Assembly (NCBI GenBank): GCA_030429125.1
Contig: JAUIDF010000009.1
Span: 1 to 32,367, forward strand
Reading direction: 5' to 3'
From: Gammaproteobacteria bacterium
GTDB taxonomy: Bacteria; Pseudomonadota; Gammaproteobacteria; Arenicellales; CAJQKF01
DNA length: 32,367 nt
Below the pieces are notes generated by a model that saw only the letters and a program-made list of their open reading frames with translations, made no database searches and had not been told where the DNA came from. A program made the position numbers and the translations under genes. Shown in pieces: positions 26,659 through 32,367 of the stretch. Each line of letters begins with the position of its first letter. Positions within the stretch are counted from its first letter, which is position 1.

Positions 26659-27585
26659 ATGTCCATTCTGTTTACCGGCAACGACGAAGACATCGATGTG
26701 TGGATGCGCGAGATTCGCGCGGCGGCACCCGGCATCGACCTGAGGCGGCCCGCCCAGATCGACGACCCGGGGTCAGTGCGTTTTGCCATCGTTGGACGCA
26801 CCCGCCCGGGCGAGCTGCGTGACTATCCCAACCTCGAGGCGATCCTGTCGATGTGGGCCGGGGTCGAGCACCTGCTCGCCGACGAAACCGTTCCCGATCA
26901 TCTACCCATCGTCCGCATGGCGGAGCCTTCGCTGACGCGGGGCATGGTGGAATACGTCTGCTGTCACGTGCTCAACACGCTGTTGCGTACCGACCGCTAC
27001 GACACGGATCGCTGGGACCACCCGCAACGGCTCGCGCCTCGGTTCGCACCCGACTGGCCAGTGGGCATCATGGGCATGGGCGTGCTTGGCAGTGCCTGCG
27101 CCCGGGCGCTTGCCGGTCTCGGCTTCCCCGTGAACGGCTACAGCCGAACACCGTCCGACGTCGCCGGGGTGCGCGGATTTTCAGGGCCCGAGCAGCTTGG
27201 GGCGTTTCTCGGCGCCTCGCAGGTCCTGGTCTTGCTGCTGCCGAACACGTCCGGCACGCGCGACATCCTCAATCGCGATACCCTGTCGCGCCTGCCCCCG
27301 GGGGCCGCGATCATCAATGCCGGCCGCGGAGAGCTGATCGACGACGAGGCGCTGCTTGGCGCGCTGGACAGCGGACATGTCGAACGCGCCGTTCTCGACG
27401 TGTTTCGCGACGAGCCGCTTGCCGATGATCATCCCTACTGGTCGCATCCGTCCGTGACCGTCACGCCGCACCTCGCCAGCATTACCAATCCCCGCACCGC
27501 GGCGCCGGTGCTGGCCAGGAACCTGGCACGGCTCGAGAGCGGAGAGCCGGCGGAGCCGCTCGTGGACCGGGGCCGTGGCTACTGA
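26659..27585 (+). CDS. D-isomer-specific 2-hydroxyacid dehydrogenase, glyoxylate/hydroxypyruvate reductase A-like
   Basis: ATG at 26659; WPVGIMGMGVLGSACARALAGLGFPVNGYSRTP, LLPNTSGTRDILNRDTLSRLPPGAAIINAGRGELIDDEALLGALDSG, AVLDVFRDEPLADDHPYWSHPSVTVTPHLAS. Confidence 0.93.
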   Translation: MSILFTGNDEDIDVWMREIRAAAPGIDLRRPAQIDDPGSVRFAIVGRTRPGELRDYPNLEAILSMWAGVEHLLADETVPDHLPIVRMAEPSLTRGMVEYVCCHVLNTLLRTDRYDTDRWDHPQRLAPRFAPDWPVGIMGMGVLGSACARALAGLGFPVNGYSRTPSDVAGVRGFSGPEQLGAFLGASQVLVLLLPNTSGTRDILNRDTLSRLPPGAAIINAGRGELIDDEALLGALDSGHVERAVLDVFRDEPLADDHPYWSHPSVTVTPHLASITNPRTAAPVLARNLARLESGEPAEPLVDRGRGY

Positions 27586-27639
27586 ACCTCGCCAGTCGCG
27601 GCGGGCCCGCCGCGCCGGCGCCTGACCCAGGGCGCGTCC

Positions 27640-28521
27640 GTGCATCCCGACATCGTGGCGCGACTCGCGCCCGCGCTGTTCGTGTTGTTATGGAGCACCG
27701 GCTACATCGCCGCCAAGTGGGGACTGCCCTATGCCGAGCCGGCCACGTTCCTGTTCCTTCGCTTCGTCGTTGCCGCCGCGCTGCTGGCAATCCTGGTGCG
27801 CTGGCGGCGCGCGCCGATGCCCCGCCGTGCGCGCGATATCGGCCATCTCGCGGTCACCGGCATCCTGGTGCACGGCATCTACCTGGGCGGCGTGTTCGTG
27901 GCCATCGAGTCGGGGATCAACGCCGGCGTCGCGGCGCTCATCGTCGGCATCCAGCCGCTGCTGACCGCGGTCATGGTCGGTCCGTTTCTCGGCGAAGTCG
28001 TCACGCGCCGGCAGTGGATCGGCTTTGCCGCCGGACTGGCCGGCGTGTTCCTGGTCGTGTTCGGCAGGTTCGATGTCACCGGACAGCACCTCGCGGGGCT
28101 GTCGCTTTGTATTGCCTCGCTCGTTGCCATCAGCATCGGCGCCGTGTACCAGAAGCGTTACGGCGCCGACATGGACCTGCTGTCCGGCTCGCTGGTGCAG
28201 TTCGTCGCCGCCGCCGTGTTCATCGGCGTCTTCGCACTGGCCTTCGAGACGGGTCGCATCGAGTGGCACCCCCGGTTCTGGATGGCGCTCGCGTGGTTGT
28301 GCCTGGTGCTCTCCATCGGCGCCGTCACGCTGCTCATGTGGCTGATTCGCCGTGGCGCCGCCTCGCGTATCGCCAGCCTGTTCTATCTCGTGCCGCCGCT
28401 GGTCGCGGTGGAGGCATGGCTGCTGTTCGGCGAGACACTCGACGGCGCCGCCATGGCCGGTATGGTCCTGTGTGCCGGCGGCGTTTGGCTGGTGCTGAAA
28501 CCCGGTGCGCCGCCGAGATGA
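27640..28521 (+). CDS. EamA/DMT family transporter
   Basis: ALFVLLWSTGYIAAKWGLPYAEPATFLFLRFVVAAALL and ASLFYLVPPLVAVEAWLLFGETLDGAAMAGMVLCAGGVWLV. Confidence 0.92.
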   Translation: MHPDIVARLAPALFVLLWSTGYIAAKWGLPYAEPATFLFLRFVVAAALLAILVRWRRAPMPRRARDIGHLAVTGILVHGIYLGGVFVAIESGINAGVAALIVGIQPLLTAVMVGPFLGEVVTRRQWIGFAAGLAGVFLVVFGRFDVTGQHLAGLSLCIASLVAISIGAVYQKRYGADMDLLSGSLVQFVAAAVFIGVFALAFETGRIEWHPRFWMALAWLCLVLSIGAVTLLMWLIRRGAASRIASLFYLVPPLVAVEAWLLFGETLDGAAMAGMVLCAGGVWLVLKPGAPPR

Positions 28522-29141
28522 CGCATCGCGCCGTCCAGCGGTCGTTGTTCGGGCAGTCGCGGTCCGCGGGCGGCGAGTATCTCGACGGGCTCCTCGCCTA
28601 CCTTCCGGCGCTGTTCGACGAGGCCGGAGCCGATGATCTGTTTGACCAGCTGCGGAGTGAAGTTGTGTGGCGACAGCCCCGGATAAGGCTTTTCGGACGG
28701 GACGTGAAATCGCCGCGGCTGGCGGCCTGGCACGGAGATCCGGATGCGGTATACACGTACTCGGGCCTGCGAAACGAGCCGCTGCCCTGGACGGAGCCCC
28801 TGGTGGCGGTGCGCCGCCGGGTGGAAGTCGCCGCCGGGGCGCGTTTCAACTCCGTGCTGCTCAACTTTTACCGGGACGGCGACGACGCCATGGGTTGGCA
28901 CAGCGATGACGAGCCGACGCTGCATCCCGAGGCGCCGATCGCCTCGCTCAGCCTGGGTTGCGAACGACGATTCAGCCTGAAGCACAGACGCCTGAAGAAT
29001 TCGCGACTGGACTTGCACCTGGGGCACGGTTCGCTGCTCATCATGCGCGCGCCGATGCAGCGCGACTGGCGACACGCGCTGCCCCGGGCGCGCGGTGTTC
29101 ACGATGGCCGCATCAATCTCACCTTCAGGTGCGTGGCATGA
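28518..29141 (+). CDS. AlkB-like 2OG-Fe(II) dioxygenase (DNA/RNA alkylation repair)
   Basis: FNSVLLNFYRDGDDAMGWHSDDEPTLHPEAPIASLSLGCERRFSLKHRR...HALPRARGVHDGRINLTFR carries HxD...H...R-x(n)-R of the AlkB family. 4-bp overlap with the upstream gene. Confidence 0.93.
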   Translation: MTHRAVQRSLFGQSRSAGGEYLDGLLAYLPALFDEAGADDLFDQLRSEVVWRQPRIRLFGRDVKSPRLAAWHGDPDAVYTYSGLRNEPLPWTEPLVAVRRRVEVAAGARFNSVLLNFYRDGDDAMGWHSDDEPTLHPEAPIASLSLGCERRFSLKHRRLKNSRLDLHLGHGSLLIMRAPMQRDWRHALPRARGVHDGRINLTFRCVA

Positions 29142-30442
29142 ATGAGATGACGACCCGACCGCTGGCCGACCGAATGCGGCCGCGCAGCCTCGAGGAATTC
29201 GTCGGACAATCGCAATTGCTCGCACCCGGCCGGGCGCTTCGCGCGGCCGCCGAGGGCGGACGGCTCGCGTCGATGATCCTGTGGGGGCCGCCGGGCACGG
29301 GCAAGACGACGCTGGCGCGGATCCTGGCAAGCCACGCCGGACTCGCCTTCGACACGCTTTCCGCGGTGACGGATGGCGTGCGCGAGGTGCGGCGCGTGGT
29401 GGAGGAGGCGCGCCAGCGGGATACCGGTACACTGCTGTTCGTCGACGAGGTGCATCGCTTCAACAAGTCGCAACAGGATGCCTTCCTGCCGCATCTCGAG
29501 TCCGGGTTGCTGGTGTTGATCGGTGCGACCACCGAGAATCCGGCCTTCGCCCTGAACAACGCCCTGTTATCGCGGGCGAGCGTGCACGTGCTCGAGCCGT
29601 TGACGGCGGACGACTTGCGCGCGATCGCCCAGGGCGCCCTCGACGATGCCGAACGCGGCCTCGCGGGCGACGGGATCACGCTCGAGGCGTCGGCCATGGA
29701 CGCGCTGGTGAGCGCCGCCGACGGAGACGCCCGCCGCCTGCTCAACCTGCTGGAGACCGCGGCGATGCTGGGGCGCCGGCGCGCGGACCCGGCGGTCGTG
29801 GACGTCGCCTGTGTTGCGGAGGCCGCCAGTGCCTCCGTGCGACGGTTCGACCGCGGCGGTGACGTGTTTCACGACCTGACGTCGGCGCTGCACAAGTCGA
29901 TTCGCGGCTCGAATCCGGACGCCGCCCTGTACTGGGTCGCGAGGTTGCTCGACGGCGGCTGTGATCCGCTCTACATCGCCCGGCGCCTGGTCAGGATCGC
30001 CAGCGAGGACGTGGGCAATGCCGACCCGCGCGCGCTGCCACTGGCGGTAGCCGCAGCCGACGCCTATCAGCGCCTGGGCAGCCCCGAGGGCGAACTGGCA
30101 CTGGCACAGGCGGCGGTCTACCTGGCGGTGGCCGCCAAGAGCAACGCGGTCTACACCGCGTTCAACGCCGCGCGCGAGGACGCGCGACGCCTCGGCACGG
30201 CGCCGGTGCCTCACCATCTGCGCAACGCGCCAACCCGGTTGTCGCAGAGCCTGGGGCATGGTCGCGGTTACCGGTACGCCCACGACGAGCCGGGCGGCTA
30301 CGCGGCGGGCGAGCACTACTTCCCGCAAGGCATGTCGCGCCGCTACTACGAGCCCGTCGATCGGGGCATGGAGTCGAAGATCCGGGACAAACTGGGGCAC
30401 CTGCGGGCGCTGGACGAAAAGTCGCCGGAGCGTCGCAAGTGA
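29138..30442 (+). CDS. rarA: Replication-associated recombination protein A (MgsA/RarA AAA+ ATPase)
   Basis: PLADRMRPRSLEEFVGQSQLL, Walker A WGPPGTGKTTLAR, LFVDEVHRFNKSQQDAFLPHLESGLLVLIGATTENPAFALNNALLSR. ATG at 29138. Confidence 0.96.
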   Translation: MNEMTTRPLADRMRPRSLEEFVGQSQLLAPGRALRAAAEGGRLASMILWGPPGTGKTTLARILASHAGLAFDTLSAVTDGVREVRRVVEEARQRDTGTLLFVDEVHRFNKSQQDAFLPHLESGLLVLIGATTENPAFALNNALLSRASVHVLEPLTADDLRAIAQGALDDAERGLAGDGITLEASAMDALVSAADGDARRLLNLLETAAMLGRRRADPAVVDVACVAEAASASVRRFDRGGDVFHDLTSALHKSIRGSNPDAALYWVARLLDGGCDPLYIARRLVRIASEDVGNADPRALPLAVAAADAYQRLGSPEGELALAQAAVYLAVAAKSNAVYTAFNAAREDARRLGTAPVPHHLRNAPTRLSQSLGHGRGYRYAHDEPGGYAAGEHYFPQGMSRRYYEPVDRGMESKIRDKLGHLRALDEKSPERRK

Positions 30443-31407
30443 GTGACGTTTCGCGCAAGCTGGTCGAGCAACTGGCCGCCGGCGGCTTCGTTTCCGGTGA
30501 GCACATGGCGGCCAGCCTGGGCGTGTCGCGCGCCGCGGTGAACCAGCACGTGGCGCGGCTGCGCGATCGGGGCGTGGTCGTTCACAGCGTGCGTGGACGA
30601 GGTTACCGGCTCGAGCGTCCCCTCGAATTGCTGGACGAAACGCTGATCCGGGCCGGGCTCGGCGCGCGCGCGGCCAGGCAGCTGGCCATGATCGAGGTGC
30701 TCGACGCCGTGCCCAGCACCAATCGCACCCTGCGCGAGGCGCGTGCCGGCGGCCGCGCCATCGACGCCTGCTTCGCCGAGTACCAGGGAGAGGGCCGCGG
30801 CCGACGCGGACGCACCTGGGTGGCCGCGGCCTACGGCAGTATCCTGATGTCGCTTGCCCACGAATTGCCCGGCGGGCCGGCCGCTAGCGCCGGCTTGAGC
30901 CTGGCGGCCGGCATCGCCGCCGCGCGCGCCGCGGGTCGGTGTGGCTGCCCCGATGTGGCGCTGAAATGGCCGAACGATCTCATGCTTGGCGGTGCCAAGT
31001 GCGGCGGCATCCTGGTCGAGATCGCGGGCGAACTGGGCGAGCGCTGTCACGCCATCGTGGGGGTGGGCATCAATGTCACCATGCCGTCCGCGCTCGCGGC
31101 ATCCGTGGGCCAGCCGGTGGCCGCACTGGCCGACCATGCCGTCGGCGCGGTGTCGCGCAACCAGCTCGCCGCGGCACTGGCGTCGGCGCTGGTGGAGGTC
31201 CTCGGTGATTTCAACCGCGACGGATTCGCGCCGTTCGTCAGGGAATGGACCACGCTTCACGCCAGCCAGGACGCGCCCGTTCGCGTGGTGCTCGGCGAGG
31301 AAACCATTACCGGCACGGCCCGCGGCGTCGCCGACGACGGGGCCCTGTTGATCGAGACCGGCGCCGGTGCCGTGCGCCGGATCACTACCGGGGAGGTGAT
31401 GTCGTGA
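30439..31407 (+). CDS. birA: Biotin--[acetyl-CoA-carboxylase] ligase / biotin operon repressor
   Basis: N-terminal HTH (SGEHMAASLGVSRAAVNQHVARLRDRG), GEGRGRRGRTWVAAAYGSILMSL, LKWPNDLMLGGAKCGGILVEIAGE. GTG start. Confidence 0.95.
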   Translation: MSDVSRKLVEQLAAGGFVSGEHMAASLGVSRAAVNQHVARLRDRGVVVHSVRGRGYRLERPLELLDETLIRAGLGARAARQLAMIEVLDAVPSTNRTLREARAGGRAIDACFAEYQGEGRGRRGRTWVAAAYGSILMSLAHELPGGPAASAGLSLAAGIAAARAAGRCGCPDVALKWPNDLMLGGAKCGGILVEIAGELGERCHAIVGVGINVTMPSALAASVGQPVAALADHAVGAVSRNQLAAALASALVEVLGDFNRDGFAPFVREWTTLHASQDAPVRVVLGEETITGTARGVADDGALLIETGAGAVRRITTGEVMS

Positions 31408-32156
31408 GCATGAATCGCTCGGCGCGACGCGCGCTGCTGGTGGACGTGGGCAACAGCCGCGTCAAATGGCGAGTCGCCGGCGGCGACGCCGAGGGCGTGT
31501 GCCCGATCGACGCGCTGTCGAAGGGTGCACCCCTGGCCTGGCATTCATTGCCTGAGCCGGACTGGGTGATGATCTCGCTGGTCAGCACCGGCGATCTGCG
31601 CGAGGGGCTGCGCCGATGGTGTGTCGATCACTGGGGCAAGGAACCGTCCTTTGCGGACAGCGTCACGCCGGTGCCGGGGCTGCGCAATGCCTACGCCGAT
31701 CCGGGACAACTCGGCGTGGACCGTTGGCTGGCGCTGGTCGCGGCCCGGCGCCTGGCGGAAGGACCGGTGGTGGTGGTCGATTGCGGTACGGCCATCACCA
31801 TGGATCTCCTCGACGAAGACGGCGTGTTCCGCGGCGGGATGATCGTGCCGGGCCGCAGCGTCTTCGAATCCGCGTTCCGAACCCGCGTACCCTACCTCGC
31901 CGCGGCGGCGGCGCGGGCGCCGGCATTTCCGGCGGACAACACCGCCGACGCCATCGCCCTTGGCATACAGACCGCCGTCGTTGCCTCCCTCGACCGATTC
32001 GTCGACAATGCGCGGGCCCTGGTCGGGTGCGCTCCCGCGGTGCGCCTGACCGGCGGAGACGGGCCGTGGCTCGACGCGTTGTGGAACGGCGAGTCGACGG
32101 TGCACGAAAACCTCGTGCTCGACGGACTCAGTTCGCTGATGGAGCTTTACGATTGA
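31404..32156 (+). CDS. coaX: Type III pantothenate kinase
   Basis: ALLVDVGNSRVKWRVAGG, YADPGQLGVDRWLALVAARRL, VVVVDCGTAITMDLLDEDGVFRGGMIVPG, AVRLTGGDG. GTG start at 31404. Confidence 0.95.
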   Translation: MSMNRSARRALLVDVGNSRVKWRVAGGDAEGVCPIDALSKGAPLAWHSLPEPDWVMISLVSTGDLREGLRRWCVDHWGKEPSFADSVTPVPGLRNAYADPGQLGVDRWLALVAARRLAEGPVVVVDCGTAITMDLLDEDGVFRGGMIVPGRSVFESAFRTRVPYLAAAAARAPAFPADNTADAIALGIQTAVVASLDRFVDNARALVGCAPAVRLTGGDGPWLDALWNGESTVHENLVLDGLSSLMELYD

Positions 32157-32367
32157 AGTGGCTGTTCTTTTCCCTCGTGCTGGTCAATATCGCGCTGTAC
32201 CTGTGGGCGACCGGCCACCCGGACAGCGCACCGGTCACGGCGGAGGCCGCCAGGCGGCAGGTGAATGCGCGCAGCATGATGTTGCTGTCCGAGCGCCCCG
32301 AGAACGCGGGCGCCGGCGGCCAGGTGTGCATGCGCATCGGTCCGTTCCTCACCCAGTCGACGTTCGC
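32153..32367 (+). CDS. SPOR-domain-type membrane protein, N-terminal part (truncated by window edge)
   Basis: TTG start at 32153 gives MKWLFFSLVLVNIALYLWATGHPDSAPVTAEAARRQVNARSMMLLSERPENAGAGGQVCMRIGPFLTQSTF: N-terminal TM then a CxRIGPF start of a SPOR-like domain. Position after birA-coaX is typical. Confidence 0.7.
   Translation, partial: MKWLFFSLVLVNIALYLWATGHPDSAPVTAEAARRQVNARSMMLLSERPENAGAGGQVCMRIGPFLTQSTF

Noticed and set aside
1-32367. CRISPR arrays, IS elements, toxin-antitoxin or phage-defence systems
   Set aside because: No regularly spaced repeats, transposase/integrase motifs, or recognisable defence-gene families were found on either strand.

Overview
This is a 32.4 kb window of a high-GC chromosome, probably a gammaproteobacterium (inferred from gene content only). 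It has about 24 supported protein-coding genes, two of them cut by the window edges, and one tRNA-Arg(CCT). Left to right: (1) the N-terminus of gap on the minus strand; (2) a plus-strand set of VOC, GNAT, tandem-GNAT and cupin genes; (3) a large exported multidomain protein of unknown function; (4) a minus-strand set of TAXI binding protein, fused TRAP permease and a cupin that matches the metal-site pattern of DddL/DddQ DMSP lyases; (5) a phthalate-type aromatic catabolism cluster (class II aldolase/decarboxylase, MarR regulator, Rieske oxygenase, FMN/2Fe-2S reductase, Gfo/Idh dehydrogenase, Pht5-like decarboxylase); (6) EamA, nadC, MFS, EamA and RDD genes; (7) an AT-rich divergent intergenic region with a tight pair of DnaA-box-like 9-mers; (8) a two-gene exported-protein pair, tRNA-Arg, a membrane-anchored M23 peptidase, gamma-glutamyltransferase, and a GhrA-like reductase; (9) EamA-alkB-rarA-birA-coaX-SPOR, six genes joined by five successive 4-bp stop/start overlaps. 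The strongest finding is a composite operator/promoter, CCGRCTTG-N9/11-CTTAGAWATCTAA, present three times at the three divergent/start positions of the aromatic cluster. It suggests a MarR regulon that may also include the TRAP transporter and the DMSP-lyase-like gene. No CRISPR array, IS element, phage gene or integrase was seen.
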